Counted from the stretch's first letter, positions 1 to 9,583 are shown. The stretch: 64,000 nucleotides of DNA from Hymenobacter swuensis DY53 (GCF_000576555.1 NZ_CP007145.1:806001-870000); one strand, 5' to 3'. Notes: generated by a model not told the origin, from the sequence alone. A program made the numbers and translations.

Positions 1-1
1 G

Positions 2-985
2 GCCGATGTGCTGCGCTACGTGCTCTGCGCCAACGCTCCCGAAACCAAGGACAACGATTTCACCTGGAAAGACTTCCAGGCGCGCAACAACAACGAGCTG
101 GTGGCCAACCTCGGCAACTTCGTGAACCGGGCCGTAGTGCTGACGCATAAGTTCTTCGCGGGCAAAGTACCCGCCGCCGTGGGCTTCACTACCGAAGACG
201 AGGACGTGCTGCGGCAGCTGCAGGAGTTCCCGGCGCGCATCGGGGAGCTGATCGACAACTACCGTTTCCGCGACGCGCTGAACGAGCTGATGAACCTCTC
301 GCGCCTCGGCAACAAGTACCTGGCCGATCAGGAACCCTGGAAGCTCATCAAAACCGACGAGGCCCGCACCGGCACCGTGCTGCACGTGTCGCTGCAGCTG
401 GCTGCTGCCCTCGTGACACTGCTGGAGCCCTTTCTGCCCGAAGCCGCCGCCCGTCTGGGTGGCATGCTGAACACCAAGAAAGGCACCTGGCCCCAGGCCG
501 GCCGTCCCGACGCGCTGCCCGCCGGTCACCAGCTGGCCGAGGGCGCCCTGCTATTCACCAAAATCGAGGATGCCACCGTGGAAGCCCAGGTGCAAAAGCT
601 GCTCGACACCAAGAAAGCCAACGAGCTGGCCGCCGCCGTATCGGCCCCCGCGAAAGAGGATGTCAGCTTCGAACAGTTCCAGCAGATGGATCTGCGCATC
701 GGCACCATCTTGGCCGCCGAGAAGGTCGCCAAAACCAAAAAGCTGCTGAAGCTCAGTGTTGACCTTGGTTTCGACGAGCCCCGCACTATCGTCTCGGGCA
801 TTGCCGAGCACTTCCTGCCCGAGGCCCTCATCGGCCAGCAGGTGCAGGTGCTGCTCAACCTCGCCCCCCGCGAAATCAAAGGTATCCAGAGCCAAGGCAT
901 GCTCCTAATGGCCGAAAACGCCGACGGCGTGCTCGGCCTCATGCAGCCCAGCAGCCCCGTGCGCCCTGGTTCCGGCGTAGCGTAA
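2..985 (+). CDS. metG: Methionyl-tRNA synthetase, C-terminal part (5' end outside window)
   Basis: Charges tRNA-Met with methionine in the cytoplasm. The frame is open to the left edge, so only about the last 327 residues are present; the N-terminal catalytic domain with its HIGH and KMSKS motifs lies outside. Visible first is the helical anticodon-binding domain (its start reads LRYVLCANAPE, and FQARNNNELVANLGNFVNR follows), then a linker. The last 110 residues form a Trbp111/EMAP-II OB-fold tRNA-binding domain (FEQFQQMDLRIGTI, then SGIAEHF and IKGIQSQGMLL). That appended domain is usual in long bacterial MetRS and promotes dimerisation and tRNA capture. The gene is convergent with pth, and several hairpins lie between them. 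Confidence 0.96.
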   Translation, partial: ADVLRYVLCANAPETKDNDFTWKDFQARNNNELVANLGNFVNRAVVLTHKFFAGKVPAAVGFTTEDEDVLRQLQEFPARIGELIDNYRFRDALNELMNLSRLGNKYLADQEPWKLIKTDEARTGTVLHVSLQLAAALVTLLEPFLPEAAARLGGMLNTKKGTWPQAGRPDALPAGHQLAEGALLFTKIEDATVEAQVQKLLDTKKANELAAAVSAPAKEDVSFEQFQQMDLRIGTILAAEKVAKTKKLLKLSVDLGFDEPRTIVSGIAEHFLPEALIGQQVQVLLNLAPREIKGIQSQGMLLMAENADGVLGLMQPSSPVRPGSGVA

Positions 986-996
986 GTTGCAATAGG

Positions 997-1048
997 GTGT
1001 CTGGCTGCGAAAAGGACGAAGCAATCCGTCCTTTTCGCAGCCAGACAC
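997..1048. repeat. Perfect 22-bp inverted repeat after metG
   Basis: Arms 997-1018 and 1027-1048 are exact complements around an 8-nt loop, 11 nt after the metG stop codon. The top of the hairpin reads GGACGAAGCAATCCGTCC, and the GACGAAGCAATC word recurs inverted at 1126-1160, so this looks like a dispersed palindromic element as much as a terminator. No T-run follows on either strand. Confidence 0.75.
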
Positions 1049-1059
1049 TTCCTTCAACC

Positions 1060-1096
1060 AGAAAGCCCTTGACGTACCATACGTCAAGGGCTTTCT
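1060..1096. terminator. Bidirectional terminator between metG and pth
   Basis: Perfect 17-bp arms (1060-1076 and 1080-1096) with a 3-nt loop; AGAAAGCCC at one foot and GGGCTTTCT at the other. It lies between the convergent metG and pth genes. The U-rich flank is weak, so this rests mainly on stem strength and position. Confidence 0.6.
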
Positions 1097-1125
1097 GCTT
1101 ATTCATGGTTTCGCGCTTTGGTCAG

Positions 1126-1160
1126 GACAGATTGCTTCGTCGTGCCTCCTCGCAATGACA
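1126..1160 (-). repeat. Single-arm copy of a dispersed GTCATTGCGAG...GAAGCAATC repeat
   Basis: On the minus strand this reads TGTCATTGCGAGGAGG and ends ACGAAGCAATCTGT. The layout (GTCATTnCGAG at one end, an AATCTG-type end at the other) parallels the longer hairpins at 28203, 30575 and 35739, so I read it as a diverged half-element. It ends six bases from the pth stop codon. Confidence 0.55.
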
Positions 1161-1166
1161 AACCGG

Positions 1167-1736
1167 CTACTTTACGTTTACCACGTTCATAGCCCGTTCC
1201 ACGCCCATAGCGCCGAAGGCCAGCACCGCTTCGGCGGCTTTTTCTAGGCGGCCTTCCAGGTCGATGTTCTCATCGGCGGAGAAGGGGCTGAGCACGTAAT
1301 CCACCTGCCGGCCCTTCGAGAAGCTGGAGTCGATGCCGAAGCGCAGGCGGGCGTACTCGTCGGAGCCAAGCGTTTCCTGGATGTGCTTGAGGCCGTTCTG
1401 GCCGCCGGCCGAGCCTTTAGCTTTCAGCCGCAGCTTGCCAAAGGGCAAAGCCAGGTCGTCGGTGACAACCACCATGTTTTCCTTGGTGAGCTTGAGGGTG
1501 CTCAGCCAGTGGGCGGCGGCCTTGCCGCTCAGGTTCATGTAGGTGGTGGGCTTCACCAGCACGTAGGTGTGGCCTTTGTGCTTGATTTCGGTGGTGAAGG
1601 CGTGGCGGCCCAGCTGCCAGGGCGCGGCTTCATGCTTGCGGGCCAGGTAGTCGCCTACCATAAAGCCTACGTTGTGACGCGTATCAGCATATTCCGGCCC
1701 GATGTTGCCCAGGCACAGCACAAGAAACTTGCTCAC
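1167..1736 (-). CDS. pth: Peptidyl-tRNA hydrolase
   Basis: Cleaves the ester bond of peptidyl-tRNAs dropped by stalled ribosomes, releasing tRNA for reuse. The protein has 189 residues, the normal family length. The N-terminus carries the family signature LCLGNIGPEYADTRHNVGF, with Asn11 and the catalytic His21. VVTDDLALPFGKLRLK, containing the conserved Asp, and GSAGGQNGLKHI follow at about residues 90-120. The start is an ATG giving MSKFLVLCLGN, which fits homologues directly. It is the last gene of a minus-strand run prs, small ORF, rplY, pth, an arrangement common in Bacteroidota. A hairpin at 1839-1873 separates it from rplY, so it may have its own promoter in the 210-bp gap. Confidence 0.96.
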   Translation of the reverse strand: MSKFLVLCLGNIGPEYADTRHNVGFMVGDYLARKHEAAPWQLGRHAFTTEIKHKGHTYVLVKPTTYMNLSGKAAAHWLSTLKLTKENMVVVTDDLALPFGKLRLKAKGSAGGQNGLKHIQETLGSDEYARLRFGIDSSFSKGRQVDYVLSPFSADENIDLEGRLEKAAEAVLAFGAMGVERAMNVVNVK

Positions 1737-1838
1737 GGATTTGTAGCGGATTAGAGTCGGGTTTTCGCGGATTTGGTAGCCGAAAGATATTCAGCCAGCC
1801 GCAATCAAACAGCACGTAACGGATGCTGCGTGCCTATA

Positions 1839-1873
1839 AAAAAAGGCTGCCCTGCGAACAGGACAGCCTTTTT
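1839..1873 (-). terminator. Rho-independent terminator after rplY
   Basis: AAAAAGGCTGCCCTG and CAGGACAGCCTTTTT pair around a CGAA loop with one mismatch. T-runs flank both sides, so it could act in both directions; rplY is the gene it would stop. Confidence 0.75.
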
Positions 1874-1946
1874 GAAAAGATTTTTACGGAAAATCGTCCA
1901 CAAAATATGTGGAAATTCGACGCTAATCCGCTAAAATCTGGAAGCC

Positions 1947-2519
1947 TTACTTGTCGGCCGACATCTGGCCTTTCAGGGCACGTGGGATGGCCACGGTAGC
2001 AATGGGAGCCTGCTCACTGGTCAGGATGGTGTAGTTGTTCGGAACAACTTTGCTCACCTTGATCGACTTGCCGAGGCCCAGCTCCGAAATATCTACTTCC
2101 ACGGAATCGGGCAGGTTCTCGGGGGTAGCACGTACTTTGATTTTGCGCAGCTTGCTTACCAGTTTGCCACCGGCCAGTACACCCGGCGAAACGCCAACGT
2201 ACTTCACGGGAACGTCCATCTTCACTTCTTTGCCTTCCTGCAGCTCCAAGAAGTCAACGTGCAGCAGCATTTCGTTCACGGGGTGAAACTGCGAGTCCTG
2301 CACAATGGCGCGACGGATGTCGCCTTCAATGTTCAGCTCAACTACGTGCACCTCGGGGGTGTACAGCAGCTCGCGGAACAGGATGGCCGGTACGGAGAAG
2401 TGAATTTGCTCAGCGCCGCCGTACAGTACGCAAGGTACGTACGAGTCGAGGCGGAGCGCCTTGGCGTCCTTCTTACCGAGATTCGCTCTTTTAAACCCTA
2501 CAATCTCGAGGCTTTTCAT
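1947..2519 (-). CDS. rplY: 50S ribosomal protein L25 (CTC form)
   Basis: Binds 5S rRNA in the large ribosomal subunit. The protein has 190 residues: an N-terminal L25 5S-binding domain (MKSLEIVGFKRANLGKKDAK through about residue 90) followed by the beta-rich TL5/CTC C-terminal domain (VKYVGVSPGVLAGGKL through IATVAIPR), so it is the long general-stress form. It begins with ATG directly ahead of a sequence that matches homologues. A TATCTTTG -7 box lies about 50 nt upstream (2572-2579), suggesting its own transcription start in addition to any read-through from prs. Gene order prs-rplY-pth is typical of Bacteroidota. Confidence 0.95.
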   Translation of the reverse strand: MKSLEIVGFKRANLGKKDAKALRLDSYVPCVLYGGAEQIHFSVPAILFRELLYTPEVHVVELNIEGDIRRAIVQDSQFHPVNEMLLHVDFLELQEGKEVKMDVPVKYVGVSPGVLAGGKLVSKLRKIKVRATPENLPDSVEVDISELGLGKSIKVSKVVPNNYTILTSEQAPIATVAIPRALKGQMSADK

Positions 2520-2571
2520 AAATGGGTGCTTTTGAGGAAAAAACGCATGCCCAAAGCAGGCAAACGGGCCG

Positions 2572-2579
2572 CAAAGATA
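2572..2579 (-). promoter_or_regulatory. Candidate -7 box of rplY
   Basis: Minus strand reads TATCTTTG, an exact match to the Bacteroidota TAnnTTTG -7 consensus, 52 nt before the rplY start codon. I see no good TTG at the expected -33 position. Confidence 0.55.
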
Positions 2580-2671
2580 GGCGGATTGTTTGGGAGTTAA
2601 AAGCTAGGCTGCATAATCACTCCCTCGTTCTGATAATCCTGACTCGTCTGCCACTTGTGGGCTCCTCAACA

Positions 2672-2848
2672 TTATTGGAAAGTTACCCAAACGACAAAAC
2701 GAATGAAGGCCAGCAGCGCCAAGCCGTCAAATAAGCGCAACAGACCTTTACTGACAGATTTAGCAGCAAATGCCCATCCGCCAACACTTATCAAGGAAGC
2801 AAGAATTATTGCGCCAGCTATTACTGCTGATACAGAGTGCTTCGGCAT
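2672..2848 (-). CDS. Small membrane protein, 58 codons, unknown
   Basis: An ATG-to-TAA frame of 58 codons on the minus strand, 32 nt downstream of prs and in the same direction. The product begins MPKHSVSAVIAGAIILASL, continues through a hydrophobic stretch to about residue 29, has a short basic segment (KSVSKGLLR), then a second hydrophobic segment (GLALLAFIRFVVWVTF) that ends the protein. That makes two probable membrane helices with a basic loop. Base composition is clearly more AT-rich than the neighbouring genes. No family recognised. It could instead be a chance frame in an AT-rich gap of about 360 bp; the two regular hydrophobic segments and the operon-like position argue for it being real. 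Confidence 0.45.
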   Translation of the reverse strand: MPKHSVSAVIAGAIILASLISVGGWAFAAKSVSKGLLRLFDGLALLAFIRFVVWVTFQ

Positions 2849-2880
2849 GATGCAATTATGAGAAGAGAGCTACATTGAGC

Positions 2881-3810
2881 TTACACGAACAATGAGCTGA
2901 TGCTTTCGTGCGAGACTACGTTGTGGATAGCCTGCGCGAATAGCGGAGCCAGCGAGATAACCCGGATTTTGGGGTTTTCTTCCTTCAGCGGCAGCGTGTC
3001 AGTGATGACCAGCTCTTCCAGGGCCGAGTTGCGGATCCGCTCGTGGGCCGGACCGCTCAGCACCCCGTGCGTAATCACGGCGCGTACTGATTTGGCTCCG
3101 CGCTCCATCAGCAGCTCGGCGGCTTTGCAGATGGTGCCGGCCGTATCCACGATGTCGTCCACCAGCACCACGTTCATGCCCGTCACGTCGCCGATTACCT
3201 GCATGGAGGCAATTTCGTTGGCCCGCAGGCGCATTTTATCGCACACCACAATTTCAGCCCCGAACTTCTTGGCGAAGGCCCGGGTACGTACCACGCCGCC
3301 CACGTCAGGTGAGGCGAAAATGAGGTTATCGAGATTCAGGCTCTTGATGTAGGGAGCCGTCACGGTAGCGCCGTCGAGGTGGTCCACCGGAATATCGTAG
3401 AAGCCCTGAATCTGGCCGGCGTGCAGGTCGCAGGTCATCAGGCGGTCGGCCCCCACGCTCTGAATCATGTTGGCCACCACTTTTGCCCCGATGCTCACGC
3501 GCGGCTTGTCTTTACGGTCCTGACGGGCATAGCCCATGTAGGGCATCACAATGTTTACCTTATACGCCGAAGCCCGTTTGGCCGCGTCCACCATCAGGGC
3601 CAGCTCCATCAGGTTTTCGGCTGGCGGATTGGTGCTCTGAATCAGGAATACGGCGCAGCCCCGCACGCTTTCGTTGAAGCTGGGCCCGAGCTCCGTATCG
3701 GCGAAACGCTGGATGCTCAGGTCGCCGAGCGGAATGCCGTAAGCGGCGGCAATCTGGGCACCTAGCTCGTGAGACGCATTGCCGGCGAAAATTTTAACCT
3801 GCTGTGACAT
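2881..3810 (-). CDS. prs: Ribose-phosphate pyrophosphokinase
   Basis: Makes PRPP from ribose 5-phosphate and ATP, feeding purine, pyrimidine, NAD, histidine and tryptophan synthesis. The chosen start at 3810 gives 309 residues beginning MSQQVKIFAGNASHELG, the usual family length; the frame stays open 23 codons further but that extension is purine/pyrimidine-run sequence without homology. Visible motifs are the ATP-binding flexible loop YARQDRKDKPR, the metal/PRPP site VDDIVDTAGTICKAAELL, and ERIRNSALEELVITDTLPL near the C-terminus. Upstream lies tRNA-Gln with its own terminator; downstream are the small membrane ORF and rplY. Confidence 0.95.
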   Translation of the reverse strand: MSQQVKIFAGNASHELGAQIAAAYGIPLGDLSIQRFADTELGPSFNESVRGCAVFLIQSTNPPAENLMELALMVDAAKRASAYKVNIVMPYMGYARQDRKDKPRVSIGAKVVANMIQSVGADRLMTCDLHAGQIQGFYDIPVDHLDGATVTAPYIKSLNLDNLIFASPDVGGVVRTRAFAKKFGAEIVVCDKMRLRANEIASMQVIGDVTGMNVVLVDDIVDTAGTICKAAELLMERGAKSVRAVITHGVLSGPAHERIRNSALEELVITDTLPLKEENPKIRVISLAPLFAQAIHNVVSHESISSLFV

Positions 3811-3948
3811 GAAAAGGGGGAAAGGGAAAAGGGAAAAAGAATCCCGGCTCCGGTCAGCTCGTTGGGGTGTTGCTGCCACAGGGTGTTGGGGCAGTCAGCA
3901 AACCAGGAGCCGGCCAAGGCCGGGATGAAAAAGACAGAAACTGAAAAA

Positions 3949-3996
3949 GCGAAAGGCGCCGACTCTTCCGGATGAGGAAGAATCAGCGCCTTTCGC
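3949..3996 (-). terminator. Terminator of tRNA-Gln
   Basis: 11-bp perfect arms GCGAAAGGCGC (3949-3959) and GCGCCTTTCGC (3986-3996) enclose a smaller internal hairpin. On the minus strand the stem is followed by five T residues. It lies 14 nt after the 3' end of the tRNA. Confidence 0.8.
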
Positions 3997-4010
3997 GTTG
4001 GGATAGTCGG

Positions 4011-4083
4011 TTGTCCGACCAGGGCTCGAACCTGGACTTTCTTGAATCAAAATCAAGCGTGTTGCCAGTTACACCATCGGACA
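4011..4083 (-). tRNA. tRNA-Gln (anticodon UUG)
   Basis: A 73-nt minus-strand cloverleaf. The 7-bp acceptor stem is TGTCCGA/TCGGACA with discriminator A at 4011. The D-arm stem is GTG/CAC. The anticodon stem CTTGA/TCAAG carries loop TTTTGAT, giving anticodon TTG, which reads CAA/CAG (Gln). The T-arm is CCAGG-TTCGAGC-CCTGG. The 3' CCA is not encoded. The gene stands alone between prs and the atpD promoter region. Confidence 0.96.
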
Positions 4084-4221
4084 ATTTCAAGCGGCTGCCG
4101 GTGTAAGCGTGCCGTTTGGTTGTGCAAATGTACGGCGAGTTTTATTCGAGGCAAATTTCCGGGTAAATATTTTTTGCGGGTCTGGCACTTCAGTAGGGCT
4201 AAATTGAGGTTTTAAACCTGA

Positions 4222-4246
4222 TTTTCAGAAGCTCAGCTTCTGAAAA
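4222..4246. promoter_or_regulatory. Perfect palindrome upstream of the atpD promoter
   Basis: Arms TTTTCAGAAGCT and AGCTTCTGAAAA match exactly around a single C, about 30 bp ahead of the atpD -33 element. It is not a normal terminator for either strand, because no T-run follows the stem. It could be an operator or the remnant of a dispersed palindrome. Confidence 0.4.
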
Positions 4247-4276
4247 AAAAGTTGAAAGACGTGTGCTGCGTCCTGC

Positions 4277-5853
<1,577 letters not shown>

Positions 5854-5856
5854 TTT

Positions 5857-5960
5857 CTTCTAATGTGAGGAATGTACTGATGAGAGAAATGTGAGTACGC
5901 TCCGGCGGCACACTCTCAGCAGCACATTCAGCACATTTTCACATTGCTCACATTAGAAAA
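5857..5960. repeat. Nonamer-armed inverted repeat filling the atpD-atpC junction (family C)
   Basis: Both arms are built from a 9-nt word NNAATGTGN (for example AATGTGAGG then AATGTACTG on the left, and AATGTGAGC then AATGTGAAA read from the right). The outermost parts pair as TTCTAATGTGAG with CTCACATTAGAA. It begins just after the atpD stop and its last base lies one nucleotide before the atpC ATG, so the atpC initiation region is in one arm. A second copy with the same word and period lies between fabF and rnc. Confidence 0.8.
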
Positions 5961-5961
5961 G

Positions 5962-6201
5962 ATGCATCTGGAAATCATCACGCCCGACCGTAAGGTGTTT
6001 GAAGGCGAGGTTACATCGGCCCGGTTTCCGGGGGTTGATGGCCTGTTTGAGGTTTTAAACAACCACGCCCCGCTAATTTCGGCCCTGAAAGCCGGCGACG
6101 TGGTGCTCAACGGCGGTACTACTTCCTTCCACATTGAGGGCGGAGTAGTAGAAGTGCTGCGTAACAACGTAATCGTGCTGGCTGAAGGCGCTTCGGCGTA
6201 A
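5962..6201 (+). CDS. atpC: F1 ATP synthase subunit epsilon, short form
   Basis: Central-stalk subunit of F1, linking gamma rotation to the c-ring. 79 residues from ATG at 5962 (MHLEIITPDRKVFEGEV). It consists only of the N-terminal beta-sandwich (FPGVDGLFEVLNNHAPLI, GVVEVLRNNVIVLAE). The C-terminal two-helix domain found in most bacterial epsilon subunits (total about 130-140 residues) is absent, so the usual helical ATP-hydrolysis brake cannot be present. The stop codon is followed by a good terminator, so this is a natural end and not a truncation. Short epsilon is usual in Bacteroidota. Confidence 0.93.
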   Translation: MHLEIITPDRKVFEGEVTSARFPGVDGLFEVLNNHAPLISALKAGDVVLNGGTTSFHIEGGVVEVLRNNVIVLAEGASA

Positions 6202-6228
6202 GGCTACCCCGGTTTCATACTTGCTTTG

Positions 6229-6266
6229 AAAAGCCTTTCCTTTGCGGGAAAGGCTTTTTCTTTTTT
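6229..6266 (+). terminator. Terminator after atpC
   Basis: AAAAGCCTTTCC pairs with GGAAAGGCTTTT around a short loop and is followed by TCTTTTTT. It lies 27 nt after the atpC stop. Confidence 0.88.
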
Positions 6267-6320
6267 CACGCAGTGTTTCGGGGTGCCGTCCACTGCGAAC
6301 TACTGCGCGAAATTCACCCT

Positions 6321-7442
6321 ATGCATATCCACCCCAAAATCACCCCGATTTACCAGACCTCCGTTTTCAAGTTTGAGGATTTGAACGAGCTAGAGCTGTA
6401 CTTCGGGGAGCCTGGCAGCCGTTACCTGTACTCGCGCAACGGCAACCCCAACTCCGACGAGTTGGCCGAGGCCGTAAACCGACTGGAAGGCGGGGTTGGG
6501 GCAGTGGCTACAGGCTCGGGAATGGCGGCCATTTTCGCGGCCCTGCTGGCGTTCTGCCAAGCCGGGGACCATGTGCTGTGCGCGGCCGATATCTACGGCG
6601 GGTCGTCGTCGTTGCTGAACCAGGAATTGAGCCGAATGGGCATTACGGTGACGTACGTGCCATTTGAGGAACTGTACGCGCTGGACCGCTTCGTGCAGCC
6701 CACCACCCGACTGCTGCTCTGCGAAACCATGAGCAACCCGCTGTTGCGCGTAGCCGACCTGCGCCGCCTGGCCGACGGTTGCCACGGCCTGGGTCTGAAG
6801 CTGGTAGTGGACAATACCTTTGCCTCACCCATTATCACCCGGCCGCTGGCGCTGGGGGCCGACGTAGTGTTGCACAGCGTGACGAAGTATATTTCCGGCC
6901 ACTCCGATGTAACGGCCGGCGTCACTGTGGCCGCCGATGCGGCCGTAGCTGCCCGGCTGAAGCAAGTGGGGGTATTGTATGGCCTTACGTTGAGCCCAAT
7001 GGAAAGCTGGCTGGCCGTGCGGGGCCTCAAAACGCTGCACTTGCGTATGCCTGCCCACAGCCATAACGCCCTGGCTATTGCCAAGTTTCTGCAGCAGCAA
7101 CCTGCTGTGCGGGCTGTTTACTATCCTGGCCTGCCCGATCATCCGCAGCACGTGCTGGCACAGGAGCAGGGCGGCGGGCTGTTCGGCGGCATGATGTCGA
7201 TTCTGCTGGCTGATGATGCAACGGTGGTGAACCGTTTTATGCAGCGGAGCCAGCGGTTCCCGTTTGCGCCTTCCCTGGCCGGCGTTGACTCGTCGCTGTC
7301 GTATCCACTTGGTACTTCGCACCGCTACCTCACACCCGAGCAGCAGGCCGAGCTAGGTATCACGGTGGGGTTGGTGCGGCTGTCGGTAGGTATTGAGCCG
7401 GTGGAGGAGTTGCTGGCCGACTTGGCGCAGGCGCTGGCATAA
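6321..7442 (+). CDS. Trans-sulfuration PLP enzyme (cystathionine gamma-synthase/lyase family)
   Basis: A PLP-dependent enzyme of Cys/Met metabolism, fold type I, 373 residues from ATG at 6321 (MHIHPKITPIYQTSVF). Visible are the SRNGNPNSDELAEAVNRLEGG segment, the PLP-phosphate region VATGSGMAAIFA, VVDNTFASPI with the PLP-ring Asp, and the Schiff-base lysine in SVTKYISGHSDVTAG (Lys189). Near the end LVRLSVGIEPVEELLADL is the usual family finish. Sequence alone does not decide between cystathionine gamma-synthase, beta-lyase, gamma-lyase and methionine gamma-lyase. There is no methionine or cysteine pathway neighbour and I see no SAM riboswitch upstream. Confidence 0.88.
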   Translation: MHIHPKITPIYQTSVFKFEDLNELELYFGEPGSRYLYSRNGNPNSDELAEAVNRLEGGVGAVATGSGMAAIFAALLAFCQAGDHVLCAADIYGGSSSLLNQELSRMGITVTYVPFEELYALDRFVQPTTRLLLCETMSNPLLRVADLRRLADGCHGLGLKLVVDNTFASPIITRPLALGADVVLHSVTKYISGHSDVTAGVTVAADAAVAARLKQVGVLYGLTLSPMESWLAVRGLKTLHLRMPAHSHNALAIAKFLQQQPAVRAVYYPGLPDHPQHVLAQEQGGGLFGGMMSILLADDATVVNRFMQRSQRFPFAPSLAGVDSSLSYPLGTSHRYLTPEQQAELGITVGLVRLSVGIEPVEELLADLAQALA

Positions 7443-7628
7443 ACTATAGACCGCTGTTGCCCGAATCCGAATAAAAGGTATATATGGACCAGAGAAGATG
7501 TGAAACTCGTTGAAAAACTAGTTGTATGCGTTTGACAGGCAGATTTGCGTTAAACTACTGCGTGTAGGTTTTGTGCGTTGAATACCCTCTTTGGAACTTT
7601 ATATACTAAAAAGAGTCAGCAATTCTGC

Positions 7629-8777
7629 TTATTTTGGCATAAGTAGGTCGTGTATAGCTCCGGCAACCCGCTGTAAATCAACTTCCGTCATGGCCGAGCC
7701 AGAGGGCAGGCAGAGGCCACGAGTAAACAGATGAGTGCATACCTCACCGCCGTAGGAAGGTACAGTAGCAAACAGCGGCTGTAGGTGCAGCGGCTTCCAG
7801 AGCGGACGGCTTTCGATGTTGTGGGTTTCTAGGTGCAGGCGCAGCTGTTCCGGTGTAATGGCGGTTTCAATGGGGTTGAGCAGCAGGCAGGTGAGCCAGC
7901 GGTTCGAGTGGCTGCCGGCCGGCTCGATGGGGCCGAAGGATAGGCCGGGAATAGCAGCAAGGTGCTGCCGGTACCACGCGTAGATTTCACGGCGCTTCTT
8001 GACCCGGTCTTCCAGCAGTTCCATCTGGCCCCGCCCGATGCCGGCCAATACGTTGCTGAGGCGGTAGTTATAGCCCAGTTCCGAGTGCTGATAATACGGG
8101 GCGTCGTCTTTGGCCTGGGTGGCCCAGAACCGGGCCTTCCGGGCCCATTCGGCCGAGTTGGTTACCAAGGCCCCGCCGCCGCTGGTAGTCAGGATTTTGT
8201 TGCCATTGAAGGAGAAAACGCCTACATCACCAAAACTGCCCAGCGGCTGACCTTCGTAACGGCTGCCCAGCGCCTCGGCGGCATCCTCCAGTATGGGTAC
8301 GCCAAATTCAGCGGCCAGCGCCAGAATTTCGCGCAGTCGGCAGGGCATGCCATACAGATGCACGATGATTAGGGCTTTAGGTAAGCGGTTCTGATGTTTG
8401 CGTGCCTCTAGGGCTTCGCGGAGTCGTTCTGGGCAAAGATTCCAGGTTTCGGCCTCGCTATCAATGAAAACAGGCGTGGCCCCCAGATACAGAATAGGGT
8501 TGGCAGTGGCTACGAAGGTAAACGAAGGACACAGCACCTCGTCGCCGGGACCAACGCCCAAGAGCCGCAGCCCCAAATGAATGGCGGCCGTACCTGAGGT
8601 GAGAGCCACGCAATACCACGCCCCGGTAAACTCGCAGATGTCGCGCTCAAACCCATCCAGATTAGGGCCTACGGGCGCTACCCAGTTGTCTTCGATAGCC
8701 TTACTCACGTAGTTAAGCTCGTGGCGGCCCAGGTGGGGTGGGGAAAGAAACAGCCGGTCGTAATCCTGACTACGCAT
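7629..8777 (-). CDS. DegT/DnrJ/EryC1 aminotransferase, PglE-like
   Basis: A PLP-dependent sugar aminotransferase, 382 residues. In the PglE/PseC group such enzymes aminate a UDP-4-keto-6-deoxy-HexNAc. Signatures are NWVAPVGPNLDGFER at the N-terminus, CVALTSGTAAIHLGL for PLP phosphate binding, EDAAEALGSRY with the PLP-ring Asp, and the Schiff-base lysine in FSFNGNKILTTSGGGALV (Lys194). It is the last gene of a three-gene minus-strand cluster with PglD-like and PglC-like genes, 104 bp after the former. The context points to bacillosamine-type amino sugar assembly for a glycan; the exact sugar is inferred. Confidence 0.88.
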   Translation of the reverse strand: MRSQDYDRLFLSPPHLGRHELNYVSKAIEDNWVAPVGPNLDGFERDICEFTGAWYCVALTSGTAAIHLGLRLLGVGPGDEVLCPSFTFVATANPILYLGATPVFIDSEAETWNLCPERLREALEARKHQNRLPKALIIVHLYGMPCRLREILALAAEFGVPILEDAAEALGSRYEGQPLGSFGDVGVFSFNGNKILTTSGGGALVTNSAEWARKARFWATQAKDDAPYYQHSELGYNYRLSNVLAGIGRGQMELLEDRVKKRREIYAWYRQHLAAIPGLSFGPIEPAGSHSNRWLTCLLLNPIETAITPEQLRLHLETHNIESRPLWKPLHLQPLFATVPSYGGEVCTHLFTRGLCLPSGSAMTEVDLQRVAGAIHDLLMPK

Positions 8778-8881
8778 GAAAAAGCGGGAACTGAAAGCGA
8801 ATACGGGGACAAGATGTGAAAACTACCGTTTGCCGGAGCGTTTTCGATCTAGCGGTTCCGAAAAATCGACTACTTCTACCG

Positions 8882-9583
8882 CTATGTGCTCCCGATTCGG
8901 CGAGCCAAGACCCTGGCCGGCACACCTACCGCCGTGCAGTCAGCCGGTAAATCACGCACGGCTACGGCCCCGGCTCCCACTACGGTTTGCGCTCCTACCC
9001 GCACCTGGTTGATGACGGTGGCATTAGTGCCCAGATACACACCGGTTTCGAGGTAGGCCTCACCGCCAACATTGGCATGCGGCATGAGGGAGCAGAAATC
9101 CTCCAGTACGGCATCATGGCCAATTGTACAGCCAAGGTTGAGCAGAACGTGCTGCCCCAGCGCAATATCGCAGGTTAGAATACAGCCCTGACTGATGATG
9201 CTGCCCGCCCCGATGGTAACGCGTTGGTAAGGCTGCAGTGCTACGCTGGGGTGAATGAGCGTAGCAAATGTGAGTTGAGACGACATGATACGTGCCACCA
9301 CGGCGGCCCGGCTTTGGCTGCTGCCTACTGCTACCACCACCTGCTGCGGTTCTGGCCGGGCGTTCAGGTCGGCCACGGAGCCGAGGTAGGGCAGCCCGTG
9401 CACGGTAGCGGCAGCTGGGGGCCGGTCATCGTAAAAGCCGGTCACGTTCCACCGGGGCGCTACCTCATTGATCTGGCGAATCAGGACCAGCACTTCCCGG
9501 CCCAGCCCACCCGCGCCCACAATAACCAGACGGGGCAACGTGGCCAGAGTAGCAGGTGAAGCAGCAGGGACGGGACGATTCAT
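8882..9583 (-). CDS. Sugar O/N-acetyltransferase, PglD/NeuD-like
   Basis: Left-handed beta-helix acetyltransferase of 233 residues. The N-terminus is a Rossmann-like nucleotide-sugar domain (PRLVIVGAGGLGREVL, then FYDDRPP), followed by hexapeptide repeats (IGAGSIISQGCILTCDI, LGCTIGHDAVLEDF, GVYLGTNATVINQVRVG), and it ends VPARVLARRIGST. The IGHDAVLED histidine corresponds to the catalytic His of PglD. It overlaps the PglC-like gene by 4 nt (ATGA), so the two are translationally coupled. The likely role is acetylation of the amino group added by the neighbouring aminotransferase. Confidence 0.88.
   Translation of the reverse strand: MNRPVPAASPATLATLPRLVIVGAGGLGREVLVLIRQINEVAPRWNVTGFYDDRPPAAATVHGLPYLGSVADLNARPEPQQVVVAVGSSQSRAAVVARIMSSQLTFATLIHPSVALQPYQRVTIGAGSIISQGCILTCDIALGQHVLLNLGCTIGHDAVLEDFCSLMPHANVGGEAYLETGVYLGTNATVINQVRVGAQTVVGAGAVAVRDLPADCTAVGVPARVLARRIGST

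Noticed and set aside
6241..6320. SAM or similar riboswitch ahead of the trans-sulfuration enzyme
   Set aside because: Only about 60 nt separate the atpC terminator from the start codon; too short and without the expected stems.
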